From: an uncultured Bacillota bacterium
GTDB taxonomy: Bacteria > Bacillota_I > Bacilli_A > RF39 > UBA660
Assembly: GCA_905205665.1 (NCBI GenBank)
Contig: CAJLEF010000005.1
Coordinates: 1-64,000 of the forward strand
DNA length: 64,000 nucleotides
Direction: 5' to 3'
Shown: piece by piece, positions 44,342-52,398 of the stretch
Numbering within the stretch: the first letter of the stretch is position 1
Layout: each line of letters opens with the position of its first letter
The notes under the pieces: model-generated
Seen by the model: only the letters and a program-made list of their open reading frames with translations
Databases searched by the model: none
Told to the model about the DNA's origin: nothing
Translations under genes and position numbers: made by a program

Positions 44342-45094
44342 TCATAATAAAAAATGATTTATCAATAACATTATAATACCTATTATGCCTCCAAAAATTA
44401 AATATTTTTCTTGATGATAAGATATAGCTTTTGGTAATAATTCTTCAATAGCTAAGGTAATCATAATGCCACCCACAAATAATAAAATAAACCCAATTAA
44501 TTCTGATGAAATATAATTTCTTAAAAATGTACACGCTAATAAGGCACCTAATGGTTCCGCTATTCCTGATAGAAAGGTCATTTTAATAGCTTTCTTTTTG
44601 CTTCCTGTCGCGTAATAAATTGGAACTGCAATACTAATACCTTCTGGAATATTATGAAGCATAATTGCTATGCTAATATGAAGCCCTAAGGTAATGTTTT
44701 GATAACTACTTAAAAACGTAAGGATTCCCTCTGGTAAATTATGAAGCATTAAAGTAATCATACTTAAAACGCCTAAACGATATAAAGGAACATCTCCTCT
44801 TCCCTTCTCTATTTTTTGATTTATAAAACGAATAACTAAAATAGAAAAAGCAAAGATTAATAAAGAAAGAAAAATTCCTTTAAAAAGTTTAAATTTAGTT
44901 AAGATAATAAAACTGGCTTCGGGTATTAATTCTAAAACAGATATACCAATCATTATCACTAATGAAAGACTTAAACAAAAAGTTATAAATTTATTAATGT
45001 TTTCTCTTTGCCATTTAAAAAAAATCACAAAAGTACCTAATACAGTCGATAATCCTGCTAATGATGATAACAGAAAAGGAATAAAAAAAGACAT
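44342..45094 (-). CDS. ZIP-family metal transporter
   Basis: A 250-residue protein with about eight membrane segments. The two metal-site helices carry HNLPEGILTF and HNIPEGISIAVPIYYATGS, the signature of ZIP (GufA/ZupT-like) transporters that import zinc or other divalent cations. The His-rich cytoplasmic loop is short. No metal-responsive operator is recognised upstream. Confidence 0.9.
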   Translation of the reverse strand: MSFFIPFLLSSLAGLSTVLGTFVIFFKWQRENINKFITFCLSLSLVIMIGISVLELIPEASFIILTKFKLFKGIFLSLLIFAFSILVIRFINQKIEKGRGDVPLYRLGVLSMITLMLHNLPEGILTFLSSYQNITLGLHISIAIMLHNIPEGISIAVPIYYATGSKKKAIKMTFLSGIAEPLGALLACTFLRNYISSELIGFILLFVGGIMITLAIEELLPKAISYHQEKYLIFGGIIGIIMLLINHFLL

Positions 45095-45119
45095 AGTATC
45101 ACCTAATAAAGTGTATGTC

Positions 45120-46160
45120 TTAAATCAAATTCTTAGAATTTTTCTTTTTAATTTTTAAATATTGTTCATTGCTATAAAAACCTATTCTAAGTAAATCTTC
45201 TGGACTTGAATCATAAATATCATTAGCGTCCATTTGCTCCATGACAGCTTCTAAACCATTTTCTTTGCTGTTTGAAACACTATAATAAACTCTTTCTAAA
45301 TTTGGATTATCAAATGGTTGCAATTTAATTTGTTTTATTTGTGATAATTTTTCAAAAGTTATAAAATCTGCACTTTCTTTAGGACTCATTAACTTAGCAT
45401 GCAAAGCATTTTCTTTAAAATCTCTTCGAGCATCATTAATAGTCATTATTCCCTCAGAATCTCTAAAACCAAAAATAGTTCTGGGATAATAATAATTTAT
45501 TCTTCTTTTAATCTTATTTTTATCAAACGGCGTTTTATTTAAATAACTTAAATATTCTAAAGTTAACCCTCTTAGTTTTTTATATGACTGTAATTCGGTT
45601 AATATACTATCTTCTTTAAATTCCTTATAATCAATAAGTTGCTTTAGTATTTGAGGATCTAAGCAAGCACATGTTTCAAAATTAAAATGTGTTGTAAAAG
45701 CATTTGAATTACTAGTAATATTTCGAATGATTACTCTAGCATAATTTTTAAAATCTGCATCTTTCTTTAAAGAAATAGTTCTTGATTTTGGATTCTTTAC
45801 TTTAGAAAGCCTTTCCAGAGCTCCTCTTTTCAAGCCTAAATAAAGTTTATTTTTTAAAGAAGTTAGTCTTTCTGATAATGGATAATCAAAAATCAATTCA
45901 TATGTATGCAAGTTTATTAAATTTTCTGTACTATTAGCAATTCTTAAAACAAATAAATCGGTATCATTATTAAGAGAAATACCTTCATTATATAATGAAA
46001 TGGATTTTATAAATTCTTCTTTAGATTGATCCATAGATACTAAATCAAGCATAGAAATATCTTTAAAAAAACCTTTTCCCTCTGTCGCGATACTAGGTAC
46101 TTTTACAACTTTGCCAATAGCCCCATTTGCCGCGATTAAATAATATTTACTATTTTTCAT
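45120..46160 (-). CDS. Hypothetical protein
   Basis: A 346-residue soluble protein that I do not recognise. It has no signal peptide or membrane segment. The N-terminus KYYLIAANGAIGKVVKVPS is beta-like; the rest is a mix of charged helices (RRINYYYPRTIFGFRDSEGIMTINDARRDF). GGGGAGGAAGCTT gives a strong binding site. It may be co-transcribed with the ZIP gene 25 nt downstream. Confidence 0.6.
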   Translation of the reverse strand: MKNSKYYLIAANGAIGKVVKVPSIATEGKGFFKDISMLDLVSMDQSKEEFIKSISLYNEGISLNNDTDLFVLRIANSTENLINLHTYELIFDYPLSERLTSLKNKLYLGLKRGALERLSKVKNPKSRTISLKKDADFKNYARVIIRNITSNSNAFTTHFNFETCACLDPQILKQLIDYKEFKEDSILTELQSYKKLRGLTLEYLSYLNKTPFDKNKIKRRINYYYPRTIFGFRDSEGIMTINDARRDFKENALHAKLMSPKESADFITFEKLSQIKQIKLQPFDNPNLERVYYSVSNSKENGLEAVMEQMDANDIYDSSPEDLLRIGFYSNEQYLKIKKKNSKNLI

Positions 46161-46297
46161 AAGCTTCCTCCCCTTCTTCTATATTCTACCTAAAACCATA
46201 AAAATACTCAAGTCTCTTTTTTACCAATATTTGTTATTTAATTTACGTATCTTTTTTAAATCTTTATCCATAATACTACTGGGAGGTAAAATAAAAT

Positions 46298-46399
46298 ATG
46301 AAAAAAAATCAAAAAAACAATTCTAGAAAACAAGAACGTAAAAATCAAAACCAAAATCAAAAACGTGAATCTAGAAATCAAGAAAAATCTTGTGACTAA
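46298..46399 (+). CDS. Small Asn/Gln/Arg/Lys-rich protein
   Basis: A 33-residue ORF preceded by GGGAGGT, one of the best binding sites in this region, and followed by a strong terminator. Composition is extreme: almost only Lys, Arg, Gln, Asn, Glu and Ser, with RKQERKNQNQ and KRESRNQEK repeats, and one late Cys. It could bind nucleic acid or be disordered. No family is recognised. Confidence 0.6.
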   Translation: MKKNQKNNSRKQERKNQNQNQKRESRNQEKSCD

Positions 46400-46402
46400 T
46401 TT

Positions 46403-46439
46403 AATAAGGAAGAATGATACAAATTCTTCCTTATTTTTT
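46403..46439. terminator. Strong bidirectional terminator
   Basis: AATAAGGAAGAAT and ATTCTTCCTTATT form a 13-bp perfect stem with a 7-nt loop and T-run. It overlaps the 3' end of the minus-strand recombinase gene. Confidence 0.85.
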
Positions 46440-47306
46440 GGCATGAGGGTGAAAAGAGTCATATTCCTCTTTATTTTTAACCGATGTAAAATGCGTATAT
46501 ATCTCCGTAGTAGTAATACTACTGTGGCCTAAAAATGTCTGGATAACACGTAAATTGGCCCCATTTAAAAGAAGATGGGTAGCAAAAGAATGACGTAACA
46601 TATGAGGATTTACTTGTCTTTCAATTGTTTTTAAAGAGATTTCTCCTAATAATTTATTCATTCCTTGTCTTGTGATAGGAGTTCCACGGTTATTTAAAAA
46701 TAATTCGTCGTAATTTTTATCTTTCTTTTTAAGTTTAGAACGATAGTTATCTAAATATAATTTTAAGTAATAAAGCGAAGTTTCATTTAAGGGAACAATT
46801 CTTTCTTTTTGCCCTTTTCCTTCAATACGTAGCCATTCATTTTGAAAATCAATATTTTTATCTTTTAAAGAAACAAGTTCACTAATACGAAGTCCTGTAG
46901 CGTATAAAACTTCTAACATAGCTTTTGTTCGGTAGTCATATACAGTTTTTAAAGGAAAATTTAGTAATTTATCTACCTCTTCATATGTTAAATAATTAGG
47001 AGACTTTTCATTTACTTTAGGAAAAGGTATTTGTTTGCATGGATTATGTTCGGTATCTTTATCTTCATTTAAAAAAGTGTAAAATCCTTTTAAAGTAGAA
47101 AGATAATGAGAATGGGTTCGAACATTATTTCCTTTTGTTTTTAGAAAGTTAATAATATCTTTTTCTTCTAATTTTAAAGAGGAAGAACAAGGACCAAAAA
47201 ATTTTAAAAATTCTTCTAAGTCATTAGCATAAGATTTTAATGTGTTATCGCTTAACTTTTTTTCGTATTTTAAATAATCCAAATAATTTGTAATTTCGTG
47301 TTCCAT
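46431..47306 (-). CDS. Tyrosine recombinase, XerC/XerD-like (first copy)
   Basis: A 291-residue tyrosine recombinase with an N-terminal core-binding SAM-like domain (NYLDYLKYEKKLSDNTLKSY) and a catalytic domain with Arg in YATGLRISEL, His and Arg in HMLRHSFATHLL, and the nucleophile Tyr in TTEIYTHFTS. It probably resolves chromosome dimers, with the second copy at 57.7 kb as partner. ATG 47306 gives the natural Xer start. The exact XerC or XerD assignment is not certain. Confidence 0.88.
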   Translation of the reverse strand: MEHEITNYLDYLKYEKKLSDNTLKSYANDLEEFLKFFGPCSSSLKLEEKDIINFLKTKGNNVRTHSHYLSTLKGFYTFLNEDKDTEHNPCKQIPFPKVNEKSPNYLTYEEVDKLLNFPLKTVYDYRTKAMLEVLYATGLRISELVSLKDKNIDFQNEWLRIEGKGQKERIVPLNETSLYYLKLYLDNYRSKLKKKDKNYDELFLNNRGTPITRQGMNKLLGEISLKTIERQVNPHMLRHSFATHLLLNGANLRVIQTFLGHSSITTTEIYTHFTSVKNKEEYDSFHPHAKK

Positions 47307-47378
47307 ATTTATCACAAGATAAGTATAAAGTCTTTTCAAAAGGTTGTCAAACTGATATACTTAACAAAGGTGATATAT

Positions 47379-48575
47379 ATGGAAATATTAGCAAATCAGA
47401 TGCGGCCAACAACTTTAAAAGAAGTCATTGGTCAAACACATCTTGTCGGAGAAAATAAGATTATAACCAATTTAGTAAAAAATAAACATTTATGTTCGAT
47501 GATTTTATATGGCCGTCCTGGTATTGGCAAAACCTCAATTGCTAATGCCATTGTTCATGATTTAAAAATGCCTTATAGATTTTTAAATGCAACTATGAAT
47601 AATAAAAGTGATTTTGATATAGCTATTGAAGAAGCCAAAATGCATGGTAATTTAATTTTAATTGTTGATGAAATACATCGTATGAACAAAGATAAACAAG
47701 ATATTTTATTACCCCATATTGAATCTGGCTTAATTACTTTAATTGGTCTTACTACTTCGAATCCTTACCATAAAATTAATCCGGCTATTAGAAGTCGTGT
47801 GCAAATTTTTGAACTTCATGATTTAACAAAAGAAGATATTATAGTAGGCCTTAAAAGAGCCGTGACTAAATTAGAAGGTTGCCAAATTGAAGATGACGCC
47901 CTTTCCTATATTGCTACCTACTCAAGTGGCGATGTAAGAAGTGCTCTAAATTTATTAGAAACAGCTTATTATGCTTCTAGTGATCATCATTTAACGCTTG
48001 AATTATTAAAGAATATTCAAAGTAAGCCAGTCTTTTTTCATGATAAAAACGAAGATGGTCATTATGACGTGCTATCAGCCTTTCAAAAATCGATCAGGGG
48101 AAGCGATGTGGATGCTGCCTTACACTATCTTGCTCGTTTAATTGAGGCAGGTGACTTAGATAGTATTTATAGACGTATGAGTGTAATTGCTTATGAAGAT
48201 ATTGGCCTTGCTAATCCTTCCATTGGTCCTAAAGTAATGGCAGCTATTTCCGCCGCAGAATTAGTTGGCCTTCCCGAAGCACGTATTCCTTTAGGCACGG
48301 TTATTACAGAGATGGCTTTGTCTCCTAAATCAAATTCGGCTCATGTTGCTTTAGATGAAGCCTTAAATGACATTAGAAGAGGTTCTACTGGAAATGTTCC
48401 GGATCATATTAAAACAAATAGTACAACTTATTTATATCCTCATAATTATAAAAATTCTTATGTAAAACAAGAGTACTTACCTGCAAATTTAAAAGGAAAA
48501 AAATATTATCATCCACGTGATAATAAATATGAAAACAATTTAAATAAACTTTGGCATGAAATGAAGGGAGAATAA
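47379..48575 (+). CDS. rarA: MgsA/RarA-like AAA+ ATPase
   Basis: Replication-associated clamp-loader-like ATPase of 398 residues. It begins with LANQMRPTTLKEVIGQTHLVG, then Walker A GRPGIGKTS, Walker B LIVDEIHR, sensor region TTSNPYHKINPAIRSR, and the C-terminal tetramerisation domain (DVDAALHYLARLIEAGD, ALDEALNDI). ATG 47379 has AAAGGTGAT; the frame is open from 47298 but lacks a site there. It is 1 nt ahead of gpsA. Proximity to tcdA and 6S RNA mirrors Bacillus yrvN. Confidence 0.93.
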   Translation: MEILANQMRPTTLKEVIGQTHLVGENKIITNLVKNKHLCSMILYGRPGIGKTSIANAIVHDLKMPYRFLNATMNNKSDFDIAIEEAKMHGNLILIVDEIHRMNKDKQDILLPHIESGLITLIGLTTSNPYHKINPAIRSRVQIFELHDLTKEDIIVGLKRAVTKLEGCQIEDDALSYIATYSSGDVRSALNLLETAYYASSDHHLTLELLKNIQSKPVFFHDKNEDGHYDVLSAFQKSIRGSDVDAALHYLARLIEAGDLDSIYRRMSVIAYEDIGLANPSIGPKVMAAISAAELVGLPEARIPLGTVITEMALSPKSNSAHVALDEALNDIRRGSTGNVPDHIKTNSTTYLYPHNYKNSYVKQEYLPANLKGKKYYHPRDNKYENNLNKLWHEMKGE

Positions 48576-48576
48576 A

Positions 48577-49461
48577 ATGAATAAGATCTTACTTGTTGGC
48601 GATGGGGCTTTTTCTAAAGCACTGTACAAAGTTTTAACAGAAAATGAAGAAAATGAACTCACTATGTGGAGTCCTAACACCCATTTTAAAAAGAAAAAAT
48701 TAAATATGACATATGCTTTAGATGATGCTATCCAAAATAATGATTTTATCTTCATTTTAGTAAGTACACCTTATTTAGAAAAGATATTAGAGCAAGTATT
48801 AAAAAATGATTTAACAAACAAAATTTTGCTTGTTGGAACAAAAGGTCTTCTACCTAAAAAGCCTTATTTTATAAGTGAATATTTAGATAATAAAAAAATT
48901 GCTTATTCTATTTTTGGTGGTCCTAATTTAGCTAAAGAGTTAGAAAAAATGTCCCCTACTTCGATCACTTTTTCAACGAATAGTTTGGTAAGAAAAAGTG
49001 AAATATCATCTTTATGGCCATCATTTATCAAACCTATCTTTATAACAAAAGCAATTTCTTTGGAAATATGTAATAATTTAAAAAATATCTATGCGATAGG
49101 AGCAGGGATGATAAACTCTTTATATCCTTTTCAAAATACTCATTTTACCTATTTAAATGAAGTGATTAAAGAACTTCAAAGTTTGCTAGGTGAAGATATT
49201 TATCCTTTCTTAGGTGATTTACTTCTTACTTGTTCTATGAATGACTCTAGAAATTTCACTTATGGAACCTTAATGAATGAGGAAAATAAAAGAAAAAAAT
49301 ACCTTCTTAAAAATACAGTGGAAGGTTTAGCTAATTTGGAAACAATTAATTTTATTTTAAAAAATAAAAAGATAACATTACCTATTTTTGAAGGAATCTA
49401 TGAAAGTTTATCTTTAAATAAAGTTTCAGACAAATTAAAAGAAGCTATTTTTCATAATTGA
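48577..49461 (+). CDS. gpsA: Glycerol-3-phosphate dehydrogenase (NAD(P)+)
   Basis: Makes sn-glycerol 3-phosphate for phospholipids. It has a dinucleotide-binding start (LVGDGAFSKALYKVL), FILVSTPYLEKIL, TKGLLP, the GGPNLAKEL motif and the catalytic Lys in CNNLKNIYAIGAGM. At 294 residues it is about 35 shorter than usual and more divergent, so the substrate call is a little less secure. It is coupled to rarA and convergent with tcdA. Confidence 0.8.
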   Translation: MNKILLVGDGAFSKALYKVLTENEENELTMWSPNTHFKKKKLNMTYALDDAIQNNDFIFILVSTPYLEKILEQVLKNDLTNKILLVGTKGLLPKKPYFISEYLDNKKIAYSIFGGPNLAKELEKMSPTSITFSTNSLVRKSEISSLWPSFIKPIFITKAISLEICNNLKNIYAIGAGMINSLYPFQNTHFTYLNEVIKELQSLLGEDIYPFLGDLLLTCSMNDSRNFTYGTLMNEENKRKKYLLKNTVEGLANLETINFILKNKKITLPIFEGIYESLSLNKVSDKLKEAIFHN

Positions 49462-49474
49462 TAGCTTCTTTTTT
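49441..49474. terminator. Bidirectional terminator between gpsA and tcdA
   Basis: GAAGCTAT and ATAGCTTC form an 8-bp stem over the overlapping 3' ends; Ts follow on the plus strand and T-rich sequence on the minus strand. Confidence 0.7.
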
Positions 49475-50134
49475 AATATCATTAATAACGTAACTAGACA
49501 TCATCGCTCCCGCAGCCATAGGTACGGCACAAATAGTACCTAAAAGAGCTTGATGTTTAGGAACTTCTAAACTGCAGACACACATAGATTTCATAGCTTT
49601 AGGATTTTTACTTAGTTTATTACGAATTTTTTTAGCTAAAGGGTCACTTTGCGTGTTTTTAAGAGGGACAATTTGTAACATTTCAGGATGAGTTTTATTA
49701 GCTGTCCCCATACAAGTAATAAGTTTTATTTTTTCCCTACTACATACTTCAATGAGTTTTATTTTTACGGGTACACAGTCACAAGCATCTAAAACATAGT
49801 CATAATTAGTCAAAAATTCTTTATTAATATCTTCTTCCGTTAATTCTTTTTTTATCTTTGTGACAAGTGTATTTGAAGGAATTAAAGTGGCTCTTTTAAA
49901 GGCTGCTTCGACTTTATTTGTACCGATCGTTTCTGTTGTCGCATAAATCTGACGATTTAAATTAGTAATATCAAAAACATCTTTGTCTACGACTGTTATT
50001 TCTTTAAAACCAGTTCTAAGAAGAGATTCAAAAGTATATCCGCCCACTCCACCTAAACCAATTAATAAAACTTTTGTATCTTTTATTTTATTTATAACAT
50101 TTTCTTCTAATAGTCTTTCAATTCTTTCAAACAT
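49445..50134 (-). CDS. tcdA: TcdA, tRNA threonylcarbamoyladenosine dehydratase
   Basis: E1-like (ThiF family) enzyme that cyclises t6A37 in tRNA to ct6A. Nucleotide motif GLGGVGGYTFESLLRTG, then DLTNLNRQI-type DITNLNRQI, and the DACD segment with a Cys (LDACDCVPVKI). The length of 229 residues is typical. It lies directly downstream of 6S RNA on the same strand, as yrvM does in Bacillus. Confidence 0.92.
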   Translation of the reverse strand: MFERIERLLEENVINKIKDTKVLLIGLGGVGGYTFESLLRTGFKEITVVDKDVFDITNLNRQIYATTETIGTNKVEAAFKRATLIPSNTLVTKIKKELTEEDINKEFLTNYDYVLDACDCVPVKIKLIEVCSREKIKLITCMGTANKTHPEMLQIVPLKNTQSDPLAKKIRNKLSKNPKAMKSMCVCSLEVPKHQALLGTICAVPMAAGAMMSSYVINDIKKEAINYEK

Positions 50135-50156
50135 AACATCACAACCTTTATTTCAT

Positions 50157-50328
50157 AAAAAAACCAAATGTAAGTCAGCGTGATAAAATCCCCGCTTTCT
50201 CGCAGGTGGGCATCTCTCTTACATTTTAGGATCCTAATACACTTAATGGATTAGTTTTCTACACCATGTAAGGTTCTGATTCCCGTATATCACCATAGTC
50301 GGTTTTATGTAACTATCTTACACTTGGT
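50157..50328 (-). ncRNA. ssrS: 6S RNA (probable)
   Basis: A ~172-nt minus-strand RNA. Its ends pair as ACCAAGTGTAAG with CTTACATTTGGT and are followed by a run of Ts, giving the long terminal stem of 6S RNA. A GATGCCCACCTGCG stretch lies in the 3' half, as I recall for Gram-positive 6S RNAs. The promoter is TTGCGT, 17 nt, TATAAT. Gene order (next to tcdA, two genes from rarA and on the aspS side) matches B. subtilis bsrA. 6S RNA binds RNA polymerase holoenzyme as a promoter mimic. A tcdA leader is the alternative. Confidence 0.75.
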
Positions 50329-50334
50329 AATTAA

Positions 50335-50363
50335 ATTATACAATAAAATGCATATACACGCAA
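50335..50363 (-). promoter_or_regulatory. Promoter of 6S RNA
   Basis: On the minus strand TTGCGT and TATAAT are separated by exactly 17 nt, 6-7 nt before the predicted 5' end. Confidence 0.7.
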
Positions 50364-50472
50364 TGATATTTACAAAATATTTACATTGCACTCTTTCTTT
50401 TTAATATCATTCTCTTCATCAAAAATTTAGAAGGCTATTCATAAGATATAACTGAATGGTAATAAATCCAAG

Positions 50473-50488
50473 ATAACTATTTGGTTAT
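50473..50488 (+). promoter_or_regulatory. Possible operator of the small XRE gene
   Basis: ATAAC-TATTTG-GTTAT is an inverted repeat 28 nt ahead of the XRE start, plausible for autoregulation. Confidence 0.35.
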
Positions 50489-50515
50489 ATGAAAAAATGG
50501 TATTGGGTGATATAG

Positions 50516-50749
50516 TTGAATATAGATAGATTAAAAGAAATTAGACAAGATCGTGATTTACAACAAATTGATATTGCTAAAGTTTTGAAAACAAGTCAAG
50601 TGCAATATTCAAGATATGAACGCGGTATCAGAGTCATGCCGGTTGATAAAATTGCCAAACTTGCTAAATTCTATGATGTCAGTATTGATTATTTATTAGG
50701 ACTTACTGATATCCGCAAACCTTATCCTAAATCAAAAATTAATTCTTAA
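50516..50749 (+). CDS. Small XRE-family regulator
   Basis: A 77-residue single-domain Cro/CI-like protein: RLKEIRQDRDLQQIDIAKVLKTSQVQYSRYERG, then YDVSIDYLLGLTD. The start is TTG 50516, with GGGTGAT just ahead. It has no partner toxin next to it. It ends before a terminator shared with a convergent small RNA. Confidence 0.88.
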   Translation: MNIDRLKEIRQDRDLQQIDIAKVLKTSQVQYSRYERGIRVMPVDKIAKLAKFYDVSIDYLLGLTDIRKPYPKSKINS

Positions 50750-50775
50750 AAGATTTAGGATTATTAGCATAACAA

Positions 50776-50809
50776 AAATAGATAGACGTTATTGTCTATC
50801 TATTTTTCC
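50776..50809. terminator. Bidirectional terminator
   Basis: AAATAGATAGAC and GTCTATCTATTT form a 12-bp stem with a 6-nt loop and A/T runs on both sides. Confidence 0.85.
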
Positions 50810-50880
50810 GTAAACCCTATCCTAAGTAAAAACTAAGGACTTAATAGCCGAGGCTATAGATGAGATCCCTCTCATCTATA
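50776..50880 (-). ncRNA. Candidate small RNA, minus strand
   Basis: A minus-strand unit of about 100 nt. TATAAT (complement at 50884-50889) precedes a perfect 11-bp hairpin with a 4-nt loop (50855-50880). Two smaller hairpins (50846-50855 and 50820-50839) and the terminator at 50776-50809 follow. No ORF is evident. The family is not recognised. Confidence 0.5.
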
Positions 50881-50910
50881 AACATTATATCACACTTTTT
50901 TAGAAAATAC

Positions 50911-50933
50911 TAACGGTGCACCGTTATTTTTTT
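50911..50933 (+). terminator. Perfect 16-bp palindrome with T-run
   Basis: TAACGGTGCACCGTTA (50911-50926) is followed by Ts on the plus strand. It lies 8 nt beyond the gatB stop, so it may also end the minus-strand gat operon, where the T-run is weaker. Confidence 0.6.
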
Positions 50934-50940
50934 AATTTTT

Positions 50941-52398
50941 TTATCTTTTAGCAAGTTCTGTTGTTAAAATTTCTTTTGTTAAAACAGGATTGGCTTTTCC
51001 TCTCGTCTCTTTCATAACTTGACCAACGAAATAATCGAATAAATTTGTTTTTCCTGCTTTATAAGCTTCAATTTGAGTTTGATTTTTATCAAGAATATTT
51101 ACAATAATTGAAGTAAGTTCAGTGGTATCTGAAATTTGGCCATTTTCTTTACTAATAAAGTTTTTCGGTTCTTTTTTCTCTTCAAGAGCTTTATAAAAAA
51201 CTTCTTTGGCTTGTTTGGAAGATAAAATCCCATCTTTGATACCATCAATAATTTGTTTTAAATAAACAGGAGTAATAAAAAAGTCACTAATATCTATATT
51301 TTCTTTATTAAGTTCACCCACAATAGTAACAGTTATCCAATTAGACGCTGTTTTAGGATCTATAGAAAGTCTTAAACATTCTTCAAAATAATCAGAAATA
51401 GCTTTATCTTTCACTAAGACATTAGCGTCATAAGAAGATAAACCATAAGTTTTCATATAATCTTCTTTACGTTCATGAGCAAGTTTTGGAATAGACGCTC
51501 TTATTTCTTCTAACCAAGAAGGACTAATTTTAAATTTAGGAATATTAGGTTCTACAAAATATTTGTAATCAACTGCATCGGCTTTACTACGCATGTAAAT
51601 AGTGCTAAAAGTATCCTCATCCCATCTTCTTGTTTGTTGAGGCATTTCATCATAAGTTCCATTTTCTTTAAGTTCTGTTTGTCTTTCGATCTCATAGTTA
51701 ATGGCATCTCTGACACCACCGAAAGAGTTAACATTTTTAATTTCTATTTTAGTACCCCAGTTTGTTGGATCTTCTTCATCAAGACTACTATCCATAATAG
51801 ATACGTTTACATCACATCTAATTTGCCCTTTTTTAGTATCGGCATCTGAAATACCAGCATATTGATAAGTACGACGCATATGTTCTAGGAAAGCCACTGC
51901 CTCATTGGCTGAATGAAAATCTGGCTCGGTAACAAGTTCTAGTAAAGGGACTCCTGCTCTATTATAATCAATTGTCGATGTCGTTTCATAGTGATCAAGA
52001 CTAGCCGCATCTTCTTCTAAGTGAATATTATTAACGCGAACACGTTTCATTTCCCCGTCACATTCATAATCTACATAGCCATAAATACCAACAGGAATTG
52101 GTTTTGTTTCTTGTGTTAATTGAAAACCTTTCGGTAAATCAGGATAATAATAGTTTTTTCTTTCAAAATACATATATTCTGGTTGAGAACAATGCATAAT
52201 CATGGAAGCCATTAAAGAAAGTCTTACCGCTTCTTTATTAACAACTGGTAAAGTTCCTGGAAAAGCCATATCTAAAGGTCTTACAGAAGAGTTTGGTTCA
52301 TCTGAATAAGTATTTCGAGCACTTGAGAATACCTTACTTTTTGTTTTTGATATCTCACAGTGCATTTCTAGACCGATTTTAGCAATATATTTACTCAT
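50941..52398 (-). CDS. gatB: GatB, aspartyl/glutamyl-tRNA amidotransferase subunit B
   Basis: Kinase/transferase subunit that activates mischarged Glu- or Asp-tRNA. It begins with IGLEMHCEISKTKSKVFS, then MAFPGTLPVVN, FERKNYYYPDLPKGFQLTQ, and ends in the YqeY-like tail domain (PVLTKEIL). The length of 485 residues is typical. Its start overlaps the gatA stop by 1 nt. Last gene of the operon. Confidence 0.96.
   Translation of the reverse strand: MSKYIAKIGLEMHCEISKTKSKVFSSARNTYSDEPNSSVRPLDMAFPGTLPVVNKEAVRLSLMASMIMHCSQPEYMYFERKNYYYPDLPKGFQLTQETKPIPVGIYGYVDYECDGEMKRVRVNNIHLEEDAASLDHYETTSTIDYNRAGVPLLELVTEPDFHSANEAVAFLEHMRRTYQYAGISDADTKKGQIRCDVNVSIMDSSLDEEDPTNWGTKIEIKNVNSFGGVRDAINYEIERQTELKENGTYDEMPQQTRRWDEDTFSTIYMRSKADAVDYKYFVEPNIPKFKISPSWLEEIRASIPKLAHERKEDYMKTYGLSSYDANVLVKDKAISDYFEECLRLSIDPKTASNWITVTIVGELNKENIDISDFFITPVYLKQIIDGIKDGILSSKQAKEVFYKALEEKKEPKNFISKENGQISDTTELTSIIVNILDKNQTQIEAYKAGKTNLFDYFVGQVMKETRGKANPVLTKEILTTELAKR

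Noticed and set aside
47298..47378. N-terminal extension of the rarA frame starting at 47298
   Set aside because: It runs through the divergent recombinase start and has no binding site; AAAGGTGAT precedes ATG 47379, which gives the family-typical N-terminus.
50157..50328. tmRNA instead of 6S RNA
   Set aside because: No tRNA-like Ala acceptor end with CCA and no tag-peptide frame ending in a hydrophobic stretch were found; the closed terminal stem with a U-tail and the gene context fit 6S RNA.
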